Assembly: GCA_000496215.1 (NCBI GenBank)
Contig: KI543216.1
Span: 55,278 to 72,266, forward strand
DNA from: an uncultured archaeon A07HN63
Lineage (GTDB): Archaea > Halobacteriota > Halobacteria > Halobacteriales > Haloferacaceae
DNA: 16,989 nt
Reading direction: 5' to 3'
Shown here: piece by piece, positions 1 to 7,721 of the stretch
Numbering within the stretch: position 1 is the stretch's first letter
Layout of the letters: each line of letters opens with the position of its first letter
Translations under genes and position numbers: made by a program
Notes under the pieces: generated by a model
The model's input: only the letters and a program-made list of their open reading frames with translations
Told to the model about the DNA's origin: nothing
The model's database searches: none

Positions 1-216
1 CTCGGGGAGCGTGCCGAGCGACGAACGCCGATCCGCGGCGACACGGACGTACAGATCGACGGCGAGGAGATCACCCTGACCGGCGCCGACAAGGAGGCCG
101 TCGGGCAGACCGCCGCCGACATCGAACAGCTCACGAAGGTCACCGACAAGGACAACCGCGTCTTCCAGGACGGGGTCTACATCGTCGAGAAACCATCGAC
201 GGCTGGAGGTGTCTGA
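1..216 (+). CDS. rpl6: 50S ribosomal protein L6 (uL6), 3' end only
   Basis: Reading frame 1 is open from the window edge to the TGA at 214-216 and gives the last 71 residues of the protein. The end matches archaeal L6: a second-domain segment with GDTDVQIDGEEITLTG, then QTAADIEQLT, then the conserved tail VFQDGVYIVEKP. L6 binds 23S rRNA near the factor-binding site of the large subunit. The gene directly precedes L32e, with one base between the stop and the next ATG, which is the archaeal spc operon order. The N-terminal domain lies outside the window. Identification is by eye from family knowledge and from context. Confidence 0.93.
   Translation, partial: LGERAERRTPIRGDTDVQIDGEEITLTGADKEAVGQTAADIEQLTKVTDKDNRVFQDGVYIVEKPSTAGGV
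205..210 (+). promoter_or_regulatory. Shine-Dalgarno site fixing the L32e start
   Basis: GGAGGT lies 7 bases before the ATG at 218 and inside the end of L6. It favours that ATG over an in-frame GTG at 209, which overlaps the motif itself. Confidence 0.75.
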
Positions 217-217
217 G

Positions 218-978
218 ATGGCTGACGACGAAGCCGAGACGGCTGCCGACGACAGCGCCGAGACGGCCGACGAGACGCCCGAGAGCCTCGAAGACATCAG
301 CGGTGTCGGCCCCTCGAAGGCCGACGCGCTGCGCGAGGCGGGCTACGAGTCCGTCACCGACATTCAGGCCGCCAGTCAGGGCGAGCTCAGCGAGGTCGAC
401 GGCGTCGGCAACGCCTTGCCGCGCGAATCAAGGCCGGCGTCGGCGATCTCGAGGTCAGCGAGGAGACCGAGGCCGAGGTCGAAGACGACACCGAGGAGGC
501 GGTCGAGGAGACCGACGACGAGGACGTCGAGACCGAACTGCAGGCCCGCGGTCACGCTGACAAGACGCCCGAGCTTGACGACGAAACCGAAGCGGCACTC
601 GACCAGAAACGACGCGAGGGCAAACCCGCCTTCAAGCGACAGGACTACCACATGAAGAAGCGAACGCCGGAATCCTGGCGGTCGCCGACGGGGACCCTGT
701 CGAAACAGCGACGCGGCATGAAGAGCCGCGGCCCGAAGGTCGCGCCCGGCTTCCAGTCGCCGAAAGCCGCCCGGGGGCTCCACCCCAGCGGCTTCGAAGA
801 AGTTCGTGTCCACAACACGGACGATCTCGACGACGTTGATGGCGACACCGAGGCGGTTCGAATCGCCAGCAAGGTCGGCGACCGGAAGCGCGAACGGATC
901 GAGGAGGTCTGTGAAGACGAGGAGATCCGCGTGCTGAACCCGACCTACATCGAAGTGGAGGTAGAAACAGATGACTGA
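218..978 (+). CDS. rpl32e: 50S ribosomal protein L32e (eL32), frameshifted as written
   Basis: This large-subunit protein has the haloarchaeal acidic N-terminal extension, which carries a helix-hairpin-helix-like stretch (DISGVGPSKADALREAGY, and a second hairpin EVDGVGNAL). The L32e core follows from about 640 (RRGMKSRGPKVAPGFQSPK, then GLHPSGFEEVRVHN). The ATG at 218 follows a strong Shine-Dalgarno site. The frame breaks near 418. After GVGNAL the codons read ccg cgc, but the expected continuation AARIKAGVGDLEV is recovered if one G is added between 418 and 419. Frame 1 then stays open to the TGA at 976-978, giving about 253 residues, a normal haloarchaeal length. Loss of one base at a G position in an essential gene points to sequencing or assembly error more than to a real pseudogene. 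The 3' end overlaps L19e by 8 bases. Confidence 0.9.
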
Positions 979-1429
979 TCTTGGTTCCCAGAAGCGGCTG
1001 GCCGCCGATGTCCTCGACGTCGGCGAAGGCCGCGTCTGGCTCGACCCGGACGAACAGGAGGAGATCGCGGAGGCGATCACCCGCGAGGATATCCGTGATC
1101 TCGTTGATCAGGGAATCATCCGCTCGAAGGACGCGAAAAGCAACTCCCGTGGCCGTGCGCGCGAGCGTGCCGACAAACGCTCCTACGGCCACCAGAAGGG
1201 CCAGGGCTCCCGCAAGGGGAAATCCGGGGCCCGCGAGGCGCGCAAGGACGACTGGGTCTCACGGATTCGCGCCCAGCGTGCGCGACTCAAGGAGCTTCGC
1301 GACGAGGGAACGATCGACCGAACACAGTACCGCGAGCTGTACAACAAAGCCAGCGGTGGCGAGTTTGAGAGTGTTGACCGGCTGGAAGCGTACGTTCGAA
1401 CCAACTACGGTATTGAGGTGACCGCATAA
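971..1429 (+). CDS. rpl19e: 50S ribosomal protein L19e (eL19)
   Basis: The 152-residue product matches archaeal L19e. It opens TDLGSQKRLAADVL, continues with the conserved GRVWLDP, has a basic central linker (RSYGHQKGQGSRKGKSGAR), and ends in a helical part WVSRIRAQRARLKELRDEG. The family has an N-terminal globular part and long helices lying across 23S rRNA. The ATG at 971 follows GGAGGT (957-962) with 8 bases between and overlaps the end of L32e by 8 bases, so translation is probably coupled. The stop codon shares one base with the L18 start (TAATG). Length and frame are intact. Confidence 0.96.
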   Translation: MTDLGSQKRLAADVLDVGEGRVWLDPDEQEEIAEAITREDIRDLVDQGIIRSKDAKSNSRGRARERADKRSYGHQKGQGSRKGKSGAREARKDDWVSRIRAQRARLKELRDEGTIDRTQYRELYNKASGGEFESVDRLEAYVRTNYGIEVTA

Positions 1430-1983
1430 TGGCAACTGGACCACGAGACAGTGTGCCGATGCGCCGCCGCCGTGAGGTCCGCACTGATTACCACCAGAGG
1501 TTGCGTCTGTTGAAATCCGGCAAACCTCGTCTGGTCGCCCGGACGAGCAACCAGCATGTCAGGGCGCAGCTGATCACGCTTGGACCCGACGGCGATATCA
1601 CCCACGTTGCCGCCACGAGCGCGGAACTCGACGACTACGGCTGGGAGGCCCCAACGGGCAACGTTCCCAGCGCGTATCTGACCGGGTTCCTGCTCGGCAG
1701 CCGCGCGGTCGCGGACGGCCACAGCGAGGCCGTTCTCGACATCGGGCTGCACACGGCAACGCCGGGGAACAAGGTGTTCTCGGTACAGGAAGGAGCTATC
1801 GACGCTGGCCTCGAGATCCCGCACAACGAGAGCGTGCTGGCCGACTGGGAGCGGAATCGCGGCGAACACATCGCCGATTACGCAGACCAGTTGGACGAGC
1901 CGCTCTACAGCGGGGATTTCGACGCCACTGAACTACCTGAGCACTTCGACGACGTGCTCGAAACACTGCAGGAGGAGGCATGA
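1429..1983 (+). CDS. rpl18: 50S ribosomal protein L18 (uL18)
   Basis: The 184-residue product matches archaeal L18, the 5S rRNA-binding protein of the central protuberance. Visible signatures are the basic N-terminus (PMRRRREVRTDYHQRLRLLKS), then KPRLVARTSN, then LTGFLLGSRA, then VLDIGLHTATPGNKVF. An acidic C-terminal extension typical of haloarchaea follows. The ATG at 1429 shares its A with the L19e TAA and follows GAGGTGA (1415-1421). The gene overlaps S5 by four bases (ATGA). It is intact and of the usual length. Confidence 0.96.
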   Translation: MATGPRDSVPMRRRREVRTDYHQRLRLLKSGKPRLVARTSNQHVRAQLITLGPDGDITHVAATSAELDDYGWEAPTGNVPSAYLTGFLLGSRAVADGHSEAVLDIGLHTATPGNKVFSVQEGAIDAGLEIPHNESVLADWERNRGEHIADYADQLDEPLYSGDFDATELPEHFDDVLETLQEEA

Positions 1984-2630
1984 GCGAACACAACGACGAC
2001 GACGGCTGGCAGCCGCAGACGCGGCTCGGCCGACAGGTACAGGACGACGAGATAACGACGATGGATCAGGCACTCAACTCGGGGCTCCCGCTGAAGGAAC
2101 CCGAGCTCGTCGATCAGCTCCTCCCGGGGCTGGAAGACGAGGTGCTCGACATCAACATGGTCCAGCGGATGACCGACTCGGGGCGCCGGGTCAAGTTCCG
2201 CTGTGTCTGTGTCATCGGCAACCGCGACGGCTATCTCGGCTACGCCCAGGCCCGCGACGAGCAGGTCGGCGGCGCGATCCAGAAAGCCATCGACGTTGCC
2301 AAGCTCAACATCATCAAGGTCGACCGCGGCTCGGGCTCGTGGGAGGACAGCGCAGGCGGCGTCAACTCACTGGTCCGCCGCGCCGAGGGCAAGGCTGGCT
2401 CGGTGACTGTCACCATCGAACCCGCCCCACAGGGGCTGGGACTGGCAGCCGCCGAGACGGTCAGCTACGTCCTCGAACTCGCCGGCGTGCAGGACGCCTG
2501 GACGCAATCCCACGGCAACACCCGCACGACGGTCAACCTCGCCAAGGCGACGTTCAACGCACTGGAGAACGCCGCACAGGCACGAACGCCACAGCGAGCG
2601 AAAGCCGTCCAGAAGGAGGCGAACAACTGA
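1980..2630 (+). CDS. rps5: 30S ribosomal protein S5 (uS5)
   Basis: The 216-residue product is archaeal S5, a small-subunit protein of the mRNA entry and decoding-fidelity region. The dsRBD-like N-terminal domain runs from about residue 57 to 122 (VQRMTDSGRRVKFRCVCVIG, then GYLGYAQARDEQVGGAIQKA). The C-terminal domain contains IEPAPQGLGLAAAETV and the SHGNTRTTVNLAKATFNAL segment. The ATG at 1980 overlaps the L18 stop by four bases and is preceded by GGAGGAGG (1971-1978). The TGA shares one base with the ATG of L30. The gene is intact. Confidence 0.97.
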   Translation: MSEHNDDDGWQPQTRLGRQVQDDEITTMDQALNSGLPLKEPELVDQLLPGLEDEVLDINMVQRMTDSGRRVKFRCVCVIGNRDGYLGYAQARDEQVGGAIQKAIDVAKLNIIKVDRGSGSWEDSAGGVNSLVRRAEGKAGSVTVTIEPAPQGLGLAAAETVSYVLELAGVQDAWTQSHGNTRTTVNLAKATFNALENAAQARTPQRAKAVQKEANN

Positions 2631-3094
2631 TGCAGGCGGTTGTGCAAATCCGCGGCGAGGTCAACATGTCACAGGACGTGCGTGACACCCTGGAGATGCT
2701 GAATCTCCACAGCAACAATCACGTCACGTTCGTGCCAGACACCGATGCCTACCGCGGCATGATCTCGAAGGTCAACGATTACGTTGCCTTCGGCGAACCG
2801 AGCGCCGAGACGGTGGCGACGCTCATCGAGCGACGCGGCGAGCCCGCCGAGGGCGACGCCGAGGTCGACGACGAGTGGGTCGCCGACACCACCGCGTACG
2901 ACGATATCGACGCGCTCGCCGAGGCGCTCGTCGCCGAGGAGACGACCCTCGACGACGAGGGGCTCGCGCCTGTTGTCCGGCTCCATCCGCCACGCGGCGG
3001 TCACGACGGCATCAAACACCCGGTTATCGAGGGTGGCCAGCTTGGTGCCCACGAGACCGACGATATCGACGATCTCCTGGAGGCGATGCGATAA
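2630..3094 (+). CDS. rpl30: 50S ribosomal protein L30 (uL30)
   Basis: The 154-residue product matches haloarchaeal L30 (MQAVVQIRGEVNMSQDVRDTLEML, and later the acidic C-terminal half ending in RLHPPRGGHDGIKHPVIEGG). The start is the ATG at 2630, in TGATG with the S5 stop. The frame is open further upstream, but that would run through S5, and GGAGG at 2615-2619 supports the ATG. The archaeal protein is longer than bacterial L30 (about 60 residues) because of the C-terminal extension. The gene ends in TAATG with L15. Confidence 0.95.
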   Translation: MQAVVQIRGEVNMSQDVRDTLEMLNLHSNNHVTFVPDTDAYRGMISKVNDYVAFGEPSAETVATLIERRGEPAEGDAEVDDEWVADTTAYDDIDALAEALVAEETTLDDEGLAPVVRLHPPRGGHDGIKHPVIEGGQLGAHETDDIDDLLEAMR

Positions 3095-3591
3095 TGGGAT
3101 CGAAGAAACGCCGACAGCGCGGTTCCCGCACGCACAGCGGCGGCTCCCACAAGAACCGGCGCGGTGCCGGCCACCGTGGCGGTCGCGGTGCCGCGGGCCG
3201 CGACAAACACGAGTTCCACAACCACGAGCCGCTCGGCAAACACGGCTTCTCGCGGCCGGACTCGCTGACCGACACGGTCGAAGAGGTCAGCGCCCAGAAG
3301 CTCGACGAGGACGCCGCCCTGTACGCGGCCGAGGATGTCGCCGAAACCGACGGCGACGCCTACGTCATCGACGCACGCGATGTCGTCGATGCCGGCCACG
3401 ATGTCGACGTGGTGAAGGTACTCGGCGACGGCCAGGTTCGCAACGAACTGGTCGTCACGGCCGACGCCTTCAGCGCCAGCGCGGTCGGTCTCATCGAGGA
3501 AGCCGGCGGCGACGCCGTCCTCTCCGAGCGAGCCGAGGAGGCGGACGACGGGGAAGCGGAAGAGGTAAACGACGAGTCCAACGAAAGCTAA
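3094..3591 (+). CDS. rpl15: 50S ribosomal protein L15 (uL15)
   Basis: The 165-residue product has the L15 N-terminus, very basic and glycine-rich (KKRRQRGSRTHSGGSHKN, then RGAGHRGGRG), then HNHEPLGKHGF, and a C-terminal globular domain (VVKVLGDGQVRNELVVTADAFSASA). The tail is strongly acidic, as is usual in halophiles. The ATG at 3094 shares its A with the L30 TAA and follows GGAGG at 3079-3083. Longer in-frame openings upstream run through L30 and are not real. secY begins three bases after the stop. Confidence 0.95.
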   Translation: MGSKKRRQRGSRTHSGGSHKNRRGAGHRGGRGAAGRDKHEFHNHEPLGKHGFSRPDSLTDTVEEVSAQKLDEDAALYAAEDVAETDGDAYVIDARDVVDAGHDVDVVKVLGDGQVRNELVVTADAFSASAVGLIEEAGGDAVLSERAEEADDGEAEEVNDESNES

Positions 3592-3594
3592 TAT

Positions 3595-5065
3595 ATGGGT
3601 TGGAAGGAGACCGCCGAACCGGTGCTCACCCGGATGCCGACAGTGATGCGACCGGAGGGTCACGTCCCGTTCAAACGGAAGCTCCTGTGGACCGCGGGCG
3701 TCCTCATGGTGTACTTCTTCCTGACGAACGTCCAGCTGTTCGGTCTTGCAACGGGTGGCAGTGACATTTACGGACAGTTCAGATCGATCATCGCCGGTGG
3801 ACAGGGGACGGTGCTGCAGGTCGGGATCGGCCCGATCGTCACCGCCTCGATCGTTTTGCAGTTGCTCGGCGGGGCGAACCTCCTGGGTCTCGATACGGAC
3901 AATGATCCGCGCGATCAGGTCCTCTATCAGGGCCTCCAGAAGTTCCTCGTCGTCGTTATGACGGCACTGACCGCCGCACCGATGGTGTTCTCGGGGAGGG
4001 TTCCTCCCCGCAAGCGAGCAGCTTGCTGGCTCGCTCGGTATCGGTCTTACCGGTGTCCAGTTCCTGATGTTCTCGCAGGTGTTCGTTGGCGGCATCCTTA
4101 TCCTGTTTCTGGACGAGATCGTCAGCAAGTGGGGCGTTGGCTCCGGGGTCGGCCTCTTCATTATCGCCGGCGTGAGCCAGCAGCTCATCGGCGGACTCAT
4201 CAGCTGGCCCGGACTCGGTGGTGTCACCGGGTTCGTTCCGAGCTGGTACGGGATCGTCGCCGGCGGCGCCAGCCTCGGCCCGACGTTCACCAGTCAGTGG
4301 TTCCAGAACCTGCTGTTCGATCCCGGCAAGCTGCTGGCACTGGTCACGACAGTGTTCATCTTCGTGGTGGTCGTCTACGCCGAATCCGTTCGCGTCGAGA
4401 TCCCGCTGAGCCACAGCCGCGTTCGCGGGGCCCGTGGCCGCTACCCGGTCAAGCTGATCTACGCGAGCGTCCTGCCGATGATCCTTGTGCGCGCCCTGCA
4501 GGCGAACATCCAGTTCCTCGGCAAGATACTCAACAGTCAGCTGACGCAGATCCCGGCGTGGCTCGGCCAGTATGCCGACGGACAGGTGACCGGCGGGCTG
4601 TTCTACTACCTGGCACCAGTTCAGTCGAGACAGGACTGGATGTGGTTCGCCTTTGCGACGACCAACGAGCCGTGGCAGATCGCCCTCCGCGTCGGAATCG
4701 ACCTGGCGGTCATGATCATTGGTGGCGCGATCTTCGCGGTCTTCTGGGTCGAAACCACGGGGATGGGCCCGGAGTCGACCGCCGAGGACATTCAGGGCTC
4801 CGGGATGCAGATTCCCGGATTCCGAAAGAATCCACAGGTCATCGAGAAGGTGATGAACCGCTACATCCCGCAGGTGACCGTCATCGGTGGCGCGCTCGTC
4901 GGGCTGCTGGCCGTGCTGGCGAACCTGCTCGGCACCATCGGGAACGTCTCCGGAACCGGGCTGTTGCTCACGGTCTCGATCACGTACAAGCTGTACGAGG
5001 AGATCGCCGAGGAACAGCTCATGGAGATGCATCCGATGATGCGCCAGATGTTCGGCAACGAGTAG
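3595..5065 (+). CDS. secY: Preprotein translocase subunit SecY, frameshifted as written
   Basis: SecY is the ten-helix channel subunit of the Sec translocon in the cytoplasmic membrane. The N-terminal part (3595 to about 3993) holds the first helices, with GPIVTASIVLQLLGG. The rest (about 3995-5065) holds DEIVSKWGVGSGVGLFI, QSRQDWMW and the family-typical end region GGALVGLLAVLANLLG, then TGLLLTVSI and YEEIAEEQL. The frame breaks in the G-run 3993-3996. Reading tcg gga ggg ttc ctc (one G fewer) gives the expected SGGFLPAS and restores an intact protein of about 489 residues, the normal archaeal size. One extra base in a homopolymer suggests sequencing error. The ATG is three bases after the L15 stop with no close Shine-Dalgarno, so it is probably translated by readthrough from L15. 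Confidence 0.93.
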
Positions 5066-5080
5066 CAGTCACGCTTCCGC

Positions 5081-5098
5081 TTCGGTTTTTGTTCTTAG
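5081..5098 (+). terminator. Probable T-rich transcription terminator after secY
   Basis: The stretch ttcggtttttgttctt begins 15 bases after the secY stop. Archaeal intrinsic termination uses T-tracts without a needed hairpin, and the next gene is on the opposite strand, so the operon should end here. Confidence 0.5.
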
Positions 5099-5158
5099 AT
5101 CAGCAGCGATGCTCTCGCCGGGTAGACACGAATCCAGCACCCAGAGTGAACCATGCAA

Positions 5159-6640
5159 TCACCGTCGAACCCGTCGCTGCTGGCGAGCGATGCCACCAGC
5201 CTGCAGCTCCGCCTGCGAGAGCGGTCCAACGTAGGTGCCGACACGCTCGCGACGCCACCAGTCGCCCGTTTCGGCGCGCTCCGCGGCGGTCGTGAACCGG
5301 TAGCGATAGCGGATGACGCGTATTTTTTCGGGCGGCTCGTCGGGGAACGGATTCGACCGCAACAGCGAGAGCGTGTCGGGATCGTTTGCGAACAGCGCGG
5401 CCAGCAGCCCACCGAGCCACCGCTGCCGCCGGCTTGGCTGTGGTCGCATCGCGGCAAACCAGAGCTGCCAGTCGAGTCGCAGGTGGTAGGGCGCCCACTG
5501 CGGCGGGCGCTCGTCGGTACGGACGGGCTGGCCCTTGGTCTCGTAGGCCTGCCAGTCGTTTTCGGTCGGATTCGTCGCGTCGGTACCCTCGATGACGAGC
5601 TGGTAGCGGTCGGTCGTGACCGAGCCGAACGCGCCGTAGGTGTTGACGAGCTTGAGCGGGTCGAAGGCGGTGTTCATGACCTGTGATTCCGAGAGCATAT
5701 TCGCCACGGGCCGGATGCTCAGCGCGACGACGAGAATCCCGAGCAAGACTGACAGGGCCGAGAGCCACGCTGGCGTCGCGGCCGTCGCCGGAGCCGCAAT
5801 CGGCAGCACCGCGGTCACGACGCCGTCGCTGAACAGCGCGAGCGACTGGACGAGGGTGAGCGCGTTCAGAAACGCAAAGTTGCCGGTCAGCATGAGCCAG
5901 CCCTGAAAGCCGATGGTGGCGATACCGCCGACAGCAGCGAACGGCTGGGGCGCGAAATAGAGAAAGGGGACCGCGAGTTCGACGACGTGGTTGCCGAGCG
6001 TTTCCGCCCGATGAAACCGATCCGGCAGGTGGTGGGCGACCCAGCTCAGCGGGTTCGGCATCGGCTGGGTCTCGTAGTGGTAGTCGAGACAGGTGAGGTC
6101 GCGCCAGCAGTCGTCGCCGCGGATCTTGATCAGGCCCGCGCCGAACATGTTGCGGAAGACCAGCCACTTCAGCAGCCAGATCACGACGACCGGCGGCTGG
6201 CTCGGTCCTGCGCCGAGGAAGACGGCGAGAAAGCCGGTCTCCAGCAGCATCGACTCCCAGCCGTAGCCGTAGAAGATCCGCCCGGCGTTGACGAACGACT
6301 GGTAGAGGCCCCACAGCACCAGCCACAGCAACATCGATGCCGGCACAGCGTACGGCGTCGGCAGCCAGTACGGTCCCGCGAGGAGGGCAACCGCCGAGAG
6401 GCCGACACCGGTCCACGCCGCGAGGCCGATGGCGCGGTCGCTCGGGACGAAATAGAACAGACTGGGTCGCTCGCTGAACGAGGTGCCCTCGACGTACTCC
6501 TCGAGTGGGAGCAGGCCGTCTTCGCCGGCCAGCGGGCGGAACTGATTTGCGGCGACGAGAAACGCCAGCAGATAGATCAGCGCCAGCCCGCGCTGGAACG
6601 CGAAGCGAACGAGCCAGTAGTCCGCAGCCGACGGCAGCAT
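5159..6640 (-). CDS. Lipase maturation factor (LMF1) family membrane protein
   Basis: The 493-residue protein has several predicted membrane segments in its first 300 residues (for example about 18-32, 73-92, 101-117, 134-146, 150-165, 216-235 and 291-308). A soluble C-terminal part of about 170 residues is rich in Trp and Arg. The LMF1 family signature is clear at about 168-200: AGLIKIRGDDCWRD, then LDYHYETQPMPNPLSW. LTGNFAFLNALT follows at about 251-262. Eukaryotic LMF1 acts in the ER in folding of secreted dimeric lipases; the function of prokaryotic members is not established, so a role in folding exported proteins is only inference. The ATG at 6640 fits a TATA-like box 26 bases upstream. 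It is convergent with secY and forms no operon with it. Confidence 0.85.
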   Translation of the reverse strand: MLPSAADYWLVRFAFQRGLALIYLLAFLVAANQFRPLAGEDGLLPLEEYVEGTSFSERPSLFYFVPSDRAIGLAAWTGVGLSAVALLAGPYWLPTPYAVPASMLLWLVLWGLYQSFVNAGRIFYGYGWESMLLETGFLAVFLGAGPSQPPVVVIWLLKWLVFRNMFGAGLIKIRGDDCWRDLTCLDYHYETQPMPNPLSWVAHHLPDRFHRAETLGNHVVELAVPFLYFAPQPFAAVGGIATIGFQGWLMLTGNFAFLNALTLVQSLALFSDGVVTAVLPIAAPATAATPAWLSALSVLLGILVVALSIRPVANMLSESQVMNTAFDPLKLVNTYGAFGSVTTDRYQLVIEGTDATNPTENDWQAYETKGQPVRTDERPPQWAPYHLRLDWQLWFAAMRPQPSRRQRWLGGLLAALFANDPDTLSLLRSNPFPDEPPEKIRVIRYRYRFTTAAERAETGDWWRRERVGTYVGPLSQAELQAGGIARQQRRVRR

Positions 6641-6662
6641 GGGCGACGCTGTGGCCGTGAGG

Positions 6663-6670
6663 GGTAAATA
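6663..6670 (-). promoter_or_regulatory. TATA-like promoter of the LMF-family gene
   Basis: TATTTACC on the minus strand is centred about 26 bases before the ATG at 6640. That is the archaeal TATA position for transcription starting at the start codon (leaderless). Confidence 0.55.
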
Positions 6671-6711
6671 CGTACCGAGAACGGCGGTCGCTCAGCGAAT
6701 CGAGAAACTGG

Positions 6712-7077
6712 CTACCGCGCCGTCGGCGTGATCCCGTCGCCGACCGCGTCCATCACCTGCAGGACCGCGCTGGCGGCCAACCCCTGTGCGACCTCGCGCT
6801 GGGTTTCGTCGTCAATCCCGGCTTCGAGGTCGTCGACATCGGGCGTGTAGCCAGCTGTGACAGGATGGCCGGCCGGCGGGTCGACGGCGACAGTCGCGGC
6901 CGGACCGCCGTCCTGTAGCTCGGAGCCGACGTGGTAGCCCTCCGGAAGATACGATTCCGTTTCGGCAACAATAGACGCGACAGCGGTACGGAGCGCCCGC
7001 TTCTGTCCACCGGAGAGATCGACATCCGACTGTGTATCGACGACTCCGGCACCGGAACCGGGATAGTTTCCGTTCAT
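6712..7077 (-). CDS. DUF5811-type small protein, unknown function
   Basis: This is a 121-residue acidic soluble protein. The pattern is recognisable from haloarchaeal genomes: an N-terminus MNGNYPG, a helix with GGQKRALRTAVASI, a strand AATVAVDPPAG, then GYTPD, and a C-terminal helix REVAQGLAASAVLQVMDAVGD ending TPTAR. I believe it belongs to the haloarchaeal family named DUF5811. No catalytic motif or membrane segment is visible. The frame is open further upstream, but the ATG at 7077 gives the family-like N-terminus and lies just after a good TATA box. The gene is on the same strand as the arginine decarboxylase, about 80 bases downstream of it, with its own promoter. Confidence 0.75.
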   Translation of the reverse strand: MNGNYPGSGAGVVDTQSDVDLSGGQKRALRTAVASIVAETESYLPEGYHVGSELQDGGPAATVAVDPPAGHPVTAGYTPDVDDLEAGIDDETQREVAQGLAASAVLQVMDAVGDGITPTAR

Positions 7078-7107
7078 ATGAGAGTCACTGAACATACAGT
7101 CGGCCGG

Positions 7108-7115
7108 GATAAAAA
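7108..7115 (-). promoter_or_regulatory. TATA box of the DUF5811-type gene
   Basis: TTTTTATC on the minus strand is centred about 35 bases before the ATG at 7077. It predicts a transcription start near 7085 and a leader of about eight bases. Confidence 0.55.
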
Positions 7116-7157
7116 GTCGTCGGCGGTCGCACACAGGTGCCAGCAGGCGTCGCCGTC

Positions 7158-7637
7158 TCAGCAGATCGGCTCGCTGTCGCCGTAGGCCGCGATAACGACC
7201 GCTGCCGTGTAGCCGCTGTCGCCGACCTCGACCGCGGAGACGAGTGTCTCGCTGTCGGGTAACTCCCAGTCGCGGAGTTCGCTGCCGGCGTCGAGCCCGC
7301 GGCGGGCCTCGCGTTCGACGGCGTCGGGATCGGTTCCCGAGGCCTCGTAGAACAGCCCCGGTCCCGGCCCGGTCGCCCACGCGATAGCGGTCGCCGCCGT
7401 GTCGGCCGTCTCGTTCGGCCCGACAACCGATGTTCCCTCAACAACGGTCAGCCGGTTGCCCGCCGGCCCAAGGTCAGGGACGCTATCGACGACCTCGATG
7501 GTTGCGTCGGCCGGGATGATTGAGGAGACGCTCACCAGATTGTAGTTGTGGAGATTGGCGTCGGCGAGTGCGGCATCGTAGGCCGCCATGGCCGTCGGGG
7601 CGCGGCCGATCCCCGCGGCGATGTGGATCGTCGTCAC
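7158..7637 (-). CDS. pdaD: Pyruvoyl-dependent arginine decarboxylase
   Basis: The 159-residue product matches the archaeal PvlArgDC family, which converts arginine to agmatine and CO2. These proenzymes cleave themselves at a Ser-Ser bond, and the second Ser becomes the pyruvoyl cofactor. Here the site is LVSVSSIIP, with cleavage expected between S38 and S39 by comparison with the Methanocaldococcus enzyme. The N-terminus (IHIAAGIGRAPTAMAAYDAAL) and the YEASGTD and GYTAAVVIAA segments also fit. The start is a GTG at 7637, supported by a TATA-like element 27 bases upstream. Agmatine is needed in archaea for agmatidine in tRNA-Ile and for polyamines. The gene is intact and of usual size. Confidence 0.9.
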   Translation of the reverse strand: MTTIHIAAGIGRAPTAMAAYDAALADANLHNYNLVSVSSIIPADATIEVVDSVPDLGPAGNRLTVVEGTSVVGPNETADTAATAIAWATGPGPGLFYEASGTDPDAVEREARRGLDAGSELRDWELPDSETLVSAVEVGDSGYTAAVVIAAYGDSEPIC

Positions 7638-7660
7638 TGTCGAACTAGCGGCGGCGACAC

Positions 7661-7668
7661 GGGTAATC
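7661..7668 (-). promoter_or_regulatory. TATA-like promoter of pdaD
   Basis: GATTACCC on the minus strand is centred 27 bases before the GTG start at 7637. It is a weak match to TATA, but the position suits leaderless transcription. Confidence 0.4.
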
Positions 7669-7721
7669 GGTTACGGATCGGGCCGGAGGCGAAAACGTGT
7701 CACGTGACCGCCGATGTCGTC

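Noticed and set aside
413..4000. Programmed frameshifting as the explanation for L32e and secY
   Set aside because: The two shifts have opposite signs, I see no shared slippery heptamer or stimulatory structure, and programmed shifts in these genes are not known to me. G-position base-call errors explain both.
3001..4290. A 429-codon open frame on the - strand across L30, L15 and secY
   Set aside because: It runs antisense to three ribosomal-operon genes, and its sequence has no family signature and no suitable promoter.
7699..7708. Perfect 10-bp palindrome GTCACGTGAC between pan and pdaD
   Set aside because: A single short palindrome downstream of pan and about 35 bases upstream of the pdaD TATA element could be an operator, but there is no second copy in the window and such sites arise by chance in this composition.
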